From Inia geoffrensis (taxonomy: Eukaryota > Chordata > Mammalia > Artiodactyla > Iniidae): DNA of 64,000 nucleotides. Below are positions 23,044 to 33,949 of this stretch, one piece after another. Every line of letters begins with the position of its first letter. The stretch's first letter is position 1. The notes under the pieces are model-generated. The model was not told the DNA's origin and searched no databases. It saw nothing but the letters and a program-made list of their open reading frames with translations. Where the stretch lies: the NCBI GenBank assembly GCA_036417435.1, contig CM070905.1, positions 68,713,092 through 68,777,091 of the forward strand. Reading direction: 5' to 3'. The translations under genes and the position numbers were made by a program.

Positions 23044-23390
23044 GGGCTTCCCTGGTGCTGCAGTGGTTAAGAATCTGCCTGCCAATGCAGGAGACACAGG
23101 TTCAAGCCCTGGTCCGAGAAGATCTCACACGCTGTGGAGCAACTAGGGCCTTGTGCCACAACTACTGAGCCTGCAAGCCACAACTACTGAGCCCATGTGC
23201 TGCAACTACTGAAGCCTGTGCACCTAGAGCCTGTGCTCTGCAACAAGAGAAGCCACCGCAATGAGAAGCCTGCGCACTGCAGTGGGGAGAGGCCCCCACT
23301 CGCTGCAACTAGAGGAGGCCCACACACAGCAATGAAGGCCCAACGCAGTCAAAAATTTAAAAAAAGAAAAAGAAAAAAGAAAAAAGAAAA
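23044..23390 (+). mobile_element. CHR-type SINE (long form)
   Basis: The head 'gggcttccctggtgctgcag' starts at 23044. The B-box region is 'aggttcaagccctgg', and the 3' extension 'gcaatgaaggcccaacgcagtc' leads into an A/G-rich tail. It sits next to the tail of the short L1, a common A-rich landing site. The target-site duplication is unclear because of the A-rich flanks. Confidence 0.9.
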
Positions 23391-23700
23391 CTACGTTGAG
23401 TAAAACATGGAGGGTGAGGAGGGTGGAAGCCTTGGAAGGGATCTGATTCTGCAGTTTCTTAATTTTTCTGTGAGGGAATTTTGTCTTTTTTCCTAAGAGA
23501 AGTGAGCATATGTTGAAAAATTTTAAGCAAGAAAATGGCATGCTTTGTTTTGCATATTATTAGAATCTTTCTGGCTCTTAAGTGGGAAATAATTGGACAA
23601 GAGCAAGACGGATATAGGTCGAACAGAGGGGAGGTCTTCTAAGAATCTAGAAAGGAAATAACTGAAACTGAGGTAGTGACATGGAGATGGGAAACCAAGA
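23391..23700 (-). mobile_element. L2 LINE fragment, antisense (right part)
   Basis: It has the block order 'gggaattttgtc', 'aattttaagcaagaaaatggcatgc', 'agaatctttctggctc', 'gaggtagtgacatggagatggg', which is the antisense L2 3' region. It appears to continue the fragment at 22885-22965. Confidence 0.6.
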
Positions 23701-24831
23701 ATATTAAAAGGTGCTTGAATGAGCACATACAATAGTTTGTATTTAACGTATAGTAAGGCAGTCCAATATTTCGATTATAACTGGCTTATGCTCCCTTTTG
23801 CAAATAATGTCAAATTTCCACTTATGTCAAAACTACTCAATATATGCTGTTATGGTTAAGATAATTTCGTGCCAAGAAAATAGAAATGAGGGGTAGCAGT
23901 AATAAATGAATGGAAAGTCAATGATTTGCTATTAAAATCCTTCAGGCATTCAATTTTATGGAGGCTCTGCAACCAGCCAATAAAGAAACCAATTCATAAA
24001 AATGTGTAAACGTACTTCATAATATTCAGGGTATGCTTGCTTATATTTGGCTGTTTCAATAATAAATTCCAGAGCTTAAGTCAATAGGTATACGAATTAG
24101 AGGTATTTTGCTGAAGGCTTTATTTTATAATCTTTTTGTAAAGTATGAAATGCTTAATTCCATTAAACAAAAAATTCAGTGTGAAGCTTATACAAATTCT
24201 CAATAATCAGAAAACATTAGTAAAGTTTTTGAAGGATGTAAGTTGTTTTGCTCTTTCTTTTGTTCTTCTGTTGACTTTCAGTCAACAGTTGGGTGTCAGG
24301 AATTTCCTTATTATTTTAAAATTAATTTGAATAGTAATTAAAGACTGGTAGAAAATATCTGCATAATGAAATATTTAGGTCACGATGGGTGACTGAATAC
24401 TCAGGTTTTTCTCTACTCCTTTTGAAAAACGTATTGAAATGCCCCAAATAAATACTAATAAAATAATACCTGTGCTGGTGACCTCAGAAGACTGCAAGGA
24501 CTTAGTAAACAAGAGAACTGAAGGGTTAAAGGAATTAACTGAGAACTAAAAGGGGTCAGTATGATTGTGAAAATTAGGATGACTGAGGAGTTGGTAAGTC
24601 CATGCCGCTCAACGACAGAAAGCAGCTTCAAAGGTGAGTTTCCATAACAGAATCTTGGAATCATCATCAGAAGGGGACTGAGGACTGTTTACTTTATGTA
24701 GTCTGCCAAAGGGTGTCAAAACAACTACTCTTATTTTCTTTCTCTAAATGCTGCTGGCTCCAGTGTTTGCCATGGCTTCACCAGTGGAATAAAATTCACC
24801 AAATGAAATGTAGATGTTTTGATGTGGAAAA
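23701..24831. other. No gene seen
   Basis: AT-rich, unique-looking DNA. Frames are at most 70 codons with no domain. Confidence 0.5.
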
Positions 24832-24885
24832 CTCTAAGAGCACTGGGGTTGTGGGAAGCTCTAAGAGCACTGGGGTTGTGGAAGT
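24832..24885. repeat. 27-bp tandem duplication
   Basis: A unit starting 'ctctaagagcactggggttg' at 24832 is repeated at 24859 with one base lost near its end. The near identity means a recent local duplication. Confidence 0.95.
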
Positions 24886-24949
24886 AGAGTACTGCCATAA
24901 GAAAAAGGGGATCCCAAAATAAGAAAAGAAACTATGAAAAGAAAATTCT

Positions 24950-26310
24950 CCTAGTCATGTCCTAAAAGTCTTGCTTTACACTTCCACATCCACTTTAGAA
25001 AAGTTTCGTTAATTTCCACAAAAATAATCTGCTAGAATTTTGATATGGATTGTATTAATTATATAGAGAAATTAGGAGACAAATCACATCTTTACCTTAC
25101 AAGCCTTCCAGCTATGAGTATGGTATGTCCTGGCATCTATTTAGGCTTTGGTTCACCGCTATAATGTTTTGTAGATTTCCATTGTAAAGTTCTTGCACAT
25201 ATTTTCATGTTCATTCCCAAGTACTGCCTATTTCTGATGCTAATTTAAATACTGTCATTTAAAAATAGCTTCTATTAATTGATCTTATTTTGGAAATGCA
25301 ATAGGATTTCATATATTGACCCTTTGTCTTGCAATCTTGGTTAATTAACAGACTAATTTTATCTCATGTAGATTGTTCTCGGTTTTCTGTATATACACGT
25401 TTTCCACATACTACAATGAAAGCTTTTTTTCCATTTTATTTTCTATTCCTATATATTTATTTCATTTTCTGGCTTTGTTGTAAAAATCAGGACTTCTAGA
25501 AAAATGGGTGACAAGAAGAGTAAGAGTGAGCATCTTTGTACCCTTCCAGCTCTGGAGGGGAAAGTTTTTGAAATTTCACTAGTGCATATAATATAGGCTG
25601 TAGGAATTTGTGGGTATGTTGTATCTGATTGAGAAAGTTAGTTTTTCCCCAGGGTTGCTTAAGAGGATTTTTTTTTTTTTAAATCATGTTTCACTGTTAA
25701 ATTTTATCAAGCGTTTATTCTGCATCTATTAATAAAAGCATATGAGTCTCTTTTTTTATCCTACAAATATGTAAAGTACACTAATTTTTGACAGTTAAAC
25801 CTGCCTTGTATATCTAAAATAAACCCAACTTAGTTTTGATGTGTTATGTCTTTTATATATTGTTGCATTTGTTTTTTATTGTTGTTGTTGATTTATTTGT
25901 ATTTTAGCATCTATGTTCACTAGAAAGATCAGCCTGCAAATTTCCTTTAAGGTCTTTGCCAGGTTTTGATCTCAACATTATGCTGGCCACATAAAATGAA
26001 TTGGGAAGGGGCTTCCCTGGTGGCGCAGTGGTTGAGAGTCTGACTGCTGATGCGGGTTCGTGCCCCGGTCCGGGAGGATCCCACATGCTGCAGAGTGGCT
26101 GGGCCCATGAGCCATGGCCGCTGAGCCTACGCGTTCGGAGCCTGTGCTCCGCAACGGGAGAGGCCACAACAGTGAGAGGCCCACGTACTGCAAAAAAAAA
26201 AAAGAATTGGGAAGTACTCCCTTCTTTTCTATCTTGTATAAATTGTATAGAAATTATTTCTTAAATTCACCAATGAAGTCCTCTAGTCTGTTTTCTTTGA
26301 ATCATGCCTT
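24950..26310 (-). mobile_element. Old L1M ORF2 segment, antisense
   Basis: The antisense ORF2 polymerase region is readable as 'aaattttatcaagcgtttattctgcatc' (about 25700), then 'tagcatctatgttcacta', then 'atgctggccacataaaatgaattgggaag', then 'caccaatgaagtcctctagtctg'. It is heavily diverged with many stops. A young SINE is inserted at 26009-26203. Confidence 0.7.
26009..26203 (+). mobile_element. CHR-type SINE (short form)
   Basis: The head 'ggggcttccctggtggcgca' lies at 26009-26028 with the A-box region, and the B box is 'gggttcgtgccccgg'. The tail is 12 A. It has lost about a dozen bases between the A and B boxes relative to sister copies. A perfect 11-base target-site duplication, gaattgggaag, lies at 25998-26008 and 26204-26214. 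It lies inside an old L1M. Confidence 0.95.
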
Positions 26311-26329
26311 TAAAAAAAATAATAAAACA

Positions 26330-27515
26330 GCTCTATAGAACCATAACTCTCATTCCACTACCCATATAAAGTTTACAATTCAACTTTTTTCTTATATTCA
26401 CAGAATGGTACAATAATCACTACAGTCAATTTTGGAACACACTGATCACTCTGAAAAGAAACCCCATATCCTTTATCCTTCCCATTTATTCTCAACCCCT
26501 ACAAACCTATGCAACCACTAATCTACTTTCCAACTATACAGATTTGCCTAATAAAGACTTTTCATATAAACGAAATCATAAAAAATGTGGTCTTTTGTGA
26601 CTCATGTGTTACACTTAGTGTAATATTTTCAAGGTGCATGAACGTTGTAGCATGCATCAGTATTTCATTAGTTTTTATTGGCAAATAATGTTTCCCTGTA
26701 TGGATGTATATACCACATTTTATTTAACTGTTCGCCAGTTGACAGACAAATTTTTTAAAAATTATTTATTGATTTATTTATTGGCTGTGTTGGGTCTTCA
26801 TTGCTGCATGCGGGCTTTCTTTGGTTGTGGACAGTGGGTGCCACTCTTTGTTGCGGTGCATAGGCTTCTCAGAGCACAGTCTCAGTAGTTGTGGCACACG
26901 GGCTTAGTTGCTCCACGGCATGTGGGGTCTTCCGGGACCAGGGCTCAAACCCGTGCCCTCTGCACTGGCAGGCGGGTTCCCAACCACTGCACCACCAGGG
27001 AAGTCCCGATAGACAAATTTTGAGTTGTCTCCATTTTTTGGATAATACGGACAATGCTGCTATTAACAATCATGTACAAGTTTTGGTATAGACACGTTTC
27101 CAATTCTCTTGAGTATATACCTAGGAGTGGACTTGATGGGTCATATGATAACTCTATGCTTAACCTTTTGAGTAACTGCCAAACTCTTTTCCAAAGCAGC
27201 TGCACTATTTTAAATCCTCACCACCAGTGTGTGAAGTTTCCAACTTCTGCCCATTCTCTACAACTTGTTATTATATGCCTTTTTTATTATAGTCATCCTA
27301 TAGCGCTAATTGATATCTAATTGTGGTTTTGATTTGTGTTTGCCTAATGAATAATGACGTTGAGCGTCTTTTCATGTGCTCAATGGCCACTTTTTGGAGT
27401 AATGTTTATTCAAACCCTGTGTTCATTTTTCAATTTGGTTATTTGTCTTTCTTGTTGAGTTGTAAGAGTTCTTTATGTATTCTGCATATGAGTCCCCTAT
27501 CAAATATATGACTTG
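26330..27515 (-). mobile_element. Old L1M (3' UTR and ORF2 C-terminal part), antisense
   Basis: The order is a 3' UTR block ('accactaatctactttccaac..'), 'gtggtcttttgtgactc', 'gtatataccacatttta', then across the nested SINE to 'atatacctaggagtggacttgatgggtcatatg', 'ttgtggttttgatttgtgtttgcc', 'gagttgtaagagttctttatgtattctg'. At about 27515 the same family switches to the opposite strand. Confidence 0.8.
26755..27007 (-). mobile_element. CHR-type SINE (long form) nested in L1M
   Basis: Antisense copy with the (TTTA)n tail side at about 26755-26782 and the reversed head ending in 'gggaagtccc' at 27007. The target-site duplication is 26741-26754 and 27008-27021 (14 bases, one mismatch: gaNagacaaatttt). 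Confidence 0.93.
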
Positions 27516-27622
27516 TAAATGTTATGATAAAGGGATTATGCTCCAAGAAGAGGCAATAGGACTAAATGTTAATATACCTAACAACAGAATTTCAAAACAC
27601 TTTCAGCAAAAACTGAGAGAAT
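27516..27622 (+). mobile_element. L1M ORF2 endonuclease fragment, inverted relative to its neighbour
   Basis: The blocks 'gataaagggattatgctcca', 'taatatacctaacaacagaa' and 'agcaaaaactgagagaa' are sense ORF2 endonuclease sequence, directly abutting an antisense L1M 3' part. An upstream piece that is inverted and attached to the 5' side is the arrangement left by twin priming. Confidence 0.6.
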
Positions 27623-28759
27623 CCATATATGGTGTGAGGCCTAAAAACAGAACCCAAAATTATGTGCTAAAGACATTTGGTGAAATCAAAAGGTTTTTGA
27701 ATGGTCTAACTGCCAATTCTCCCCCTGGACTCTGATACCATGTGTAAGTCTACAGTCCAAGGGAACCAGGCACATTTCTTGCTTATCTCCAAACACCTGC
27801 CTTCAGTTAGGTAGAGGCCATAGAACTATTCAACCAAGCCAAACACATCAACCATTGGAACAAGAGGTCATCCTACCTTCTTGATACTACAAAGCCCTTG
27901 CTTGTTCACCCTTCCCAAGTGTAAACCTGGCTGGTCTGGCATGGTGTGCAGTGTCTTCCTACTGCATGCTGTGACTTTATGTGACTAATAAACTGCTTTA
28001 ATCTCATCTTAGTGTCATGTGTCACGTGTTTGGCCATCCCCTTAACCTAGGATGGAACCCCTTCCTCACCAGTAGGATGCATAGGAGGCATTTAAAACAG
28101 TTGGCATAATGAACAGCACAGCCCAGCCACAACCTAGGATACTTGGTTAGCTTTAACGAACTGCTCTTGGCTCACTAACTTTGCTCTGTGATACACTGAA
28201 GCCTGCCAGGGACAACTGCTGTCAGGTTTCTCTAGCATATATAAGTGCTACAATTATACAAATGCTCGTGTACACTTTGTTGTCTTCTTTGGGTGTTGCC
28301 AACTCTACCAATCCTAAGATATTCTCATGTCTAAGGTGAGAACTGCTGTTAAGTGACTACCCCGTATGACTCTCAGGTTCAGACTGTATTTCGCAGGTCA
28401 TCTCTGAGGCTCCCACTGTTAAGGCAGCAATGACACAGTGCCTTAATCAATCTATGCTTGAGTCCTGCTTACCAAGGGTCAGGCTACAGCTCTCTAGTCA
28501 CTGCATCTAGCCTGGTGACTGTCACTGGATGCCCGGTGCAGCCATTCGGATAATTTTTTGTCATTGTGCACCTCTGAGATAGGGAGATGGACCAAGTATG
28601 GTTCTCTGAGAAGTATGCAGAAATGGAGCCCACCAGCCCAGGGAGAATTATGCACGGAACCAGGTTGTTTATCAAGGAGCACTGTTGTTTAGGCAAGAGT
28701 AGTATCCTTGCCCATCTTCCACGCTGCTACTCCTCTTGCTGTTGTCACGAGCACTGACA
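27623..28759. other. Unclassified, GC-richer interval; possible LTR element remains
   Basis: About 1.1 kb, visibly less AT-rich than its surroundings. It has a polyadenylation-like 'aataaactgctttaatctc' at about 27985, of the kind seen at LTR ends, and two overlapping minus frames at 28484-28696. I cannot identify LTR borders, a primer site or any retroviral motif. A decayed endogenous retrovirus is only a guess. Confidence 0.3.
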
Positions 28760-28774
28760 CAGTGGTGATAACAG

Positions 28775-29661
28775 GCACATGAAAAGATGTTCAACACCGC
28801 TAATTACTAGAGAAATGCAAATCAAAACTACAATGAGGTATAATCTCACACCAGGCAGAATGCTCATCATCAAGAAGTCTACAAATAATAAAATAGGGTG
28901 TGGAGAAAAGGAGACCCTCCTACACTGTTGGTGGAAATGTAAATTGGTTCAGCCACCATGGAGAACAGTACAGAGGTTCCTTAAAAAACTAAAAACAGAG
29001 TTACCATATGATCCAGCAATCCCACTCCTGGGTATATATCTGGAAAATATAAAAACTCTAATTCAAAAAGATACCTGCACCCCAATGTTCACAGCAGCAC
29101 TATTTCCAATAGCTAAGACATGGAAGCAACCCAAATGTCCATCAACAGGTGAATGGATAAAAAAGATGTGGTACATATATACCATGGAATACTATTCAGC
29201 CATAAAAAAGAATGAAATAATGCCATTTGCAGCGACGTGGATGGACCTGGAGATTATTATACTAAGTGAAGTCAGAGAGAGAAAAACAAATATATCACCT
29301 ATATGTGAACTCTAAAATATGATACAAAAGAACTATTTACAAAGTAGAAATAGACTCACAGACATAGAAAATAAACTTATGGATACCAAAGGGGAAAGGA
29401 GTAGAGGGAGGGATAATTTAAGAATTTAGGATTAATAGATATAACACTGCTATATATAAAGTACATGAACAACAAGGCCCTACTGTATAGCGCAGGGAAC
29501 TATATTCAATAACTTGTAATAAACTATAATGGAAAAGAATATGACAAATAATACATATGTGTATAACTGAATCACTTTGCTGTACACCAAAAACTAAAAC
29601 AATCTTGTAAACCAACTATACTTCAATAAAAAAAAAAATTAAATCTGGAAAAAAAAAAACC
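28775..29661 (+). mobile_element. 5'-truncated L1 (ORF2 C-terminus and 3' UTR)
   Basis: It starts in the ORF2 C-terminal region ('gcacatgaaaagatgttcaac') and has an open frame of 178 codons at 28779-29315. This covers the cysteine-rich C-terminal segment ([13 protein letters not shown]) and IPLLGIY, ending with the [11 protein letters not shown] block. The 3' UTR ends 'accaactatacttcaataaaaa', which differs from the young copies. An imperfect duplication (cagtggt-taacag) lies at 28760-28774 and 29662-29673. Confidence 0.88.
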
Positions 29662-29673
29662 CAGTGGTAACAG

Positions 29674-30215
29674 ACTTAAAAATAAATGGGAATTTATTAC
29701 CTGAGAAAGGTGGTATTTTAAATAATTAGAAAGCATAAATTCCCTCATAAACCCTATGGGAAAACTGAATAGGAATTTGGGGTGAGGGGAAATATGCAGT
29801 TTCTAACTCCTTCCTTAGGCAAAGCAGAGTGGGATCAAATTTTAATATAAAAATCTGTAACCATGAAAATAACAGACATGAAAAAAAAATTAAAATTAGA
29901 TTGAGGAGATAGTTTCCAGGACAAAAATGAAACTCAAGAGTCATACAAGCACACTTAATTTTGACTGAATACAATTTAGAAATGTTTGAACAGTGAATTA
30001 TATTATAAACAACAAAGAAAAGTCACAAAGAATAACTAAGAAACAAACCGTTGCCAATGTTAACTTCCCAAAATTAATCTGTGGAATTAGGCCTGAACTA
30101 ACAAGAATAATAATAAGTTTAGCTGGGGATGTGGTTGTGTTGGTTTGGGGTTTTTATTTTATTTTTTTTTACCTATAGGATTTTAAGGCCAGTCAATATT
30201 TATTGAGGTAAACAT
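29674..30215. other. No gene seen
   Basis: AT-rich DNA with poly-A and poly-T runs (about 29880-29889, 30155-30171). Frames are at most 82 codons without a domain. Confidence 0.45.
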
Positions 30216-30227
30216 TAGGTTACTTTT

Positions 30228-30540
30228 TTTTTAAGAAGATGTTGGGGGTAGGAGTTTATTTATTAACTAATTTATTTTTGCTGTGTTGGGTCTTCGTTTC
30301 TGTGTGAGGGCTTTCTCTAGTTGTGGCAAGCGGGGGCCACTCTTCATTTCGGTGCACGGGCCTCCCACTATCGCGGCCTCTCTTGTTGCGGAGCACAGAC
30401 TCCAGACGCGCAGGCTCAGCAGTTGTGGCTCACGGGCCCAGTTGCTCTGTGGCATGTGGGATCTTCCCACATCAGGGCTCGAACCCATGTCCCCTGAATT
30501 GGCAGGCAGATTCTCAACCACAGTGCCACCAGGGAAGCCC
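30228..30540 (-). mobile_element. CHR-type SINE (long form)
   Basis: Antisense copy with an A/T-rich tail side at 30228-30280 and the reversed head ending 'cagggaagccc' at 30540. The target-site duplication taggttactttt is perfect at 30216-30227 and 30541-30552. Confidence 0.95.
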
Positions 30541-31089
30541 TAGGTTACTTTTATAGATGGGTTATATTCGTAGCATATAGAAATGATCTTTATTGTTTCA
30601 AAAGTCCACCTGATCAGGTCCAACTTCAGTTATAATTTAAGTAATAATACATCAATTAAGTAAATTAAAAAATAATAATTATATGATCTAATTCTAGAGG
30701 GTTTAAGGAAATAAAATTATATATTGTAAAAATTATAGTAAAGCCAGCTATATTCTGGAAACAGTATCTTAGAGTTTATAATTGTATAAAATTTAAAAAG
30801 AGTAAATGCAACTTCAATTAAGTAACAAGTTAAACCAAAAAGGGATCCATCACAATTAATTTAAAGAGAGAAAACAAATCAGATTCCTTCTGAGTGTGTA
30901 AATATTTGGGATTTGCCTGCTTTAAGCCTCAGTCAAATCTACACACCACCCTGGATCCCTGAGAATTCACATCTCACCCCTCCTACTCTCTTGGGGTCCT
31001 GATGAGAGAGGGAATAACCAAACTCCCTAGGGCCACTGCCCTAGGCCTCATGAAGAACAGCAGAAACAAAGGGGCCACTTGGAAAAAGT

Positions 31090-32760
31090 TTGATTTAAAA
31101 CTCTAATTCAGCCAACAGTTTGCCTGTTGTGACCATCTTCTTTCCTTAGATCATTCAGTTTTCTCTGGGTCGATATTATAGCCAACAAACTTTCTTGAGC
31201 TATTTTCTCATGGGAATTGACCAACCTTGGGTTGAAGCAAACGGAATATCCAGTTGTTTCTCCAGGTCTTTGACCATCTTTCTGTAGAAGTTAAGGTTTT
31301 GATACAAAAGGTTAATGTTTTCGTAAACTATGTAAAATCTCTCCTCCATTTCTAAGAAGTAAATTCCCTCCTCAGTTGATTTTCTGAAAAACTGTATTTC
31401 ACATTGTTGATTTAGCTCTGGCAGTGTCTGGAAATCAAGGGAAGCTTCAGAATCTCTCGTCCAAACTGTGAATTTTCTCACTGCACACAAAGATGGCTGT
31501 TTTGTTTGGGAACTTTTTAAATACTCGTTCTTTCTTTCATTTAATTTTATTTAAGGAGACATTTAAGTTAGTAGCATCAATGAGATTCTTCAAATTGACC
31601 TCTAATAATCTTGGTTTCCATTTTTGACATCCTTTTTGTCCAATGCCAGCTTGTCAACATCTGTGTAATCTTCTCTAAAGGGAGCAGGTAAGTTTATCAT
31701 CTTAAGCACAGATTCAACCAGATTTTTTTTTTTTTTTTTTTTTTGCGGTACGCAGGCCTCTCACTGCTGTGGCCTCTCCCGTTGCGGAGCACAGGCTCCG
31801 GACGCGCAGGCTCAGGGGCCATGGCTCACGGGCCCAGCCGCTCCGCGGCATCTGGGATCTTCCCGGACTGGGGCACGAACCTGTGTCCCCTGCATCGGCA
31901 GGCGGACTCTCAACCACTGCGCCACCAGGGAAGCCCCCAACCAGAGATTTTTAACTGGCTTTCTTTATAGCTGACTTCTTGTTCCCTTTGTGTGTTGACA
32001 TTTTCTGTTATTTTTTTCTGTTCCTTCAACTTCTGTACTCTTTTCCTTTCAGCATCTTTTTGGGCAAGCAGCTGAACATTTTCATTAAAGACATTATTTC
32101 TTTCTGATTTTGTTCTGTAGTCTTCTGAAATGACTTTAAGATATTTTAGGCCTCAGTCACTTGAGACTGGGGAGTTTGACACCTCTTTTGAGTGACTGTG
32201 TCTATCTTTTAAGACTAGCCATCATTATCTCATGAAATGAAATTTTTGGTGGACTCTCTTTTCTGTCCTTGATCGAGAAGGTCTACTGTATCCCACAGGG
32301 AAAAGGTAGACCTGTTTGCATCTCTACTAAGTGCTGCCAAACACAGAGTTTGTAACTCCAGGTGACTGGCTTCCATCACAGGTGACTCCAGGGCTTCAAA
32401 GGTGTATGTAATGGGTCTAACCATCTAACTGACCTTTCGTGACTCTTCAACTCAAGCAGCAAGTCTCATGGTTAGCTCTTTTTTTTTTTTTCCTCAAAGT
32501 ACACTGCCTTTTTTTATAACAAATGCAATCAAAATTTCCAAGGGAAAAATCAAGCACACTTGAGGCTTGTGTCTATAATTGAGACAATACCATCTGAGCA
32601 CTCCACATCTGCCACAAGACAAGCTGGAAAGACATGTCTCTGGCCATCGGCAGGTCAGGCCTTCCAAGGCTCCAAAAGTCACTGCCTCTGCCCAGCACCC
32701 TGTGGACTACAACTTCCTGCCTAGAACCCTGTGAGTACTGTACCTTAAAACAAGTGTCTA
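31090..32760 (-). pseudogene. Possible processed pseudogene of an unrecognised coiled-coil protein
   Basis: Several minus-strand pieces read like protein rather than chance. 31490-31200 gives 96 codons (starting MCAVRKFTVWTRDSEASLDF) with a charged, heptad-like C-terminal part. Beyond it, another frame continues with KIAQESLLAIISTQRKLNDL near 31190-31125. 32424-32230 gives 64 codons (starting MVRPITYTFEALESP). In between, 32110-31950 has a lysine- and glutamate-rich stretch in shifting frames. The pieces lie in one order with frame changes and stops and no evident introns, as in a decayed retrocopy. A SINE splits it at 31723-31937. I cannot name the parent gene, and no poly-A tail or target-site duplication is clear. 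An old exon cluster or chance remain possible. Confidence 0.4.
31723..31937 (-). mobile_element. CHR-type SINE (short form)
   Basis: Antisense copy with a T tract of about 22 bases and a CpG-rich body close to the sister copies at 38619 and 8211, so young. The target-site duplication is caaccaga at 31715-31722 and 31938-31945. It interrupts the candidate pseudogene. Confidence 0.94.
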
Positions 32761-33114
32761 ACAACTAAGACAGACCATCAGTGGGGCTATGGGGCAAGAA
32801 AGGAGGGCAAGTTTATAACCTAGTACTCTTTAATTTTGTTCTGGTTGCTGCACAAGTAGAAAGGGTTATTATTTGTAGTATACTGGGGGAAATGAAAAAG
32901 TCTGATTATAGCCAGAGAAGACCAGCCACAGGCTGTGACCCACAGGTTAGCCATGGGGATGTAGGCAGAACCATGCCATAATCAAACCTATAGAGCTAAA
33001 AATGAATTAAACTGGGTTTCTAGTTCTGTTTCTGTTTGCTCAACAACTTCATGACTTCAGACTTCAAAACCACAACCAATATGAGGAACACAATGCAGAT
33101 TATAAATTATCTTC

Positions 33115-33330
33115 CTTTGGAGTATTCTATTTAAGCCCAACTATCCTATGAGGTTGGCAATCCCATGAGGTTGAAAATCCTAACAATTCCATCATCCTAT
33201 GAGGCTGTTAAATCTCTATTAATGGATAAACTTAACACTTGGACAGGTTAAATGGCTTGGTCAAAGACACCAACTATTAAGTTACAGGGTTTGATTTTTA
33301 ATAAAAATCAACTGACTCCAAGTTTAGAGT
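33115..33330 (-). mobile_element. MIR SINE, antisense
   Basis: It has a worn MIR core: 'cctatgaggttgg', 'ggacaggttaaatggcttggtcaaagac', 'aagttacagggtttga', 'ctgactccaag', matching the antisense MIR order. Ancient and non-coding. Confidence 0.65.
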
Positions 33331-33479
33331 TTTTAAGAAATACTCCTACATACAGACAACCTACTCACCCACCCTCCACTATTAAAATAAAGAGCTTGGT
33401 AAACAATGTCTATAGGCCATGAAACTCAAAAATCCTCTAATCCCATTCTTCTCATCTTTTTAATACAACAGTAAAGTGT

Positions 33480-33900
33480 CTATCGCCATGTATCATTCAT
33501 GCATCCGTTTGATGATCCATAACGGAACAACTCCTATGTGACAAGTACTAGTGTTACAAAATAGTCTGGTCAAGGAGACAAGCAAGTTAAAAGACAACCA
33601 GAACATACTGTGAAAAGTGTTATCCGAGAAGCTAGTACAAGCCTAGGGAGATGGACCAAAGGCTCAGTACCATGGAGAATTACAATGAAGTGAGTTTTGA
33701 AAGAAAAGTAGAAATTAGTTAGTTCCAGTGCTAAGGCCAGAGGATAGAGTCTTCAAGGTAAAGAGAACACTACATTAAAGACAGTCAAAAAATTGACCTG
33801 TGATTTTCAAAACCACAGATAGCTTTATATTTGAAGCACTGGGCCTGATGACTAGAGTGACAGGATATCAGTTGAGCACACTATCATACAGCAATTATAG
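33480..33900 (-). mobile_element. Probable L2 LINE fragment, antisense
   Basis: The order 'aactcctatgtgacaagtactagtgttac', 'ggtcaaggagacaag', 'tgtgaaaagtgttat' resembles an antisense L2 3' end. Similarity is weak and the right border is guessed. Confidence 0.4.
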
Positions 33901-33949
33901 TAAAAACCTGGCAAGGGCTTTTGATTTTCCAACTAATGTGTAAGGAGCT

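Noticed and set aside
26009..26060. A and B boxes considered as a tRNA gene
   Set aside because: They are the tRNA-derived promoter of a SINE. No cloverleaf or anticodon arm is preserved.
27985..28020. Polyadenylation-like motif considered as an LTR end
   Set aside because: No LTR borders, partner LTR, primer site or retroviral motif could be found. Kept only as an unclassified interval.
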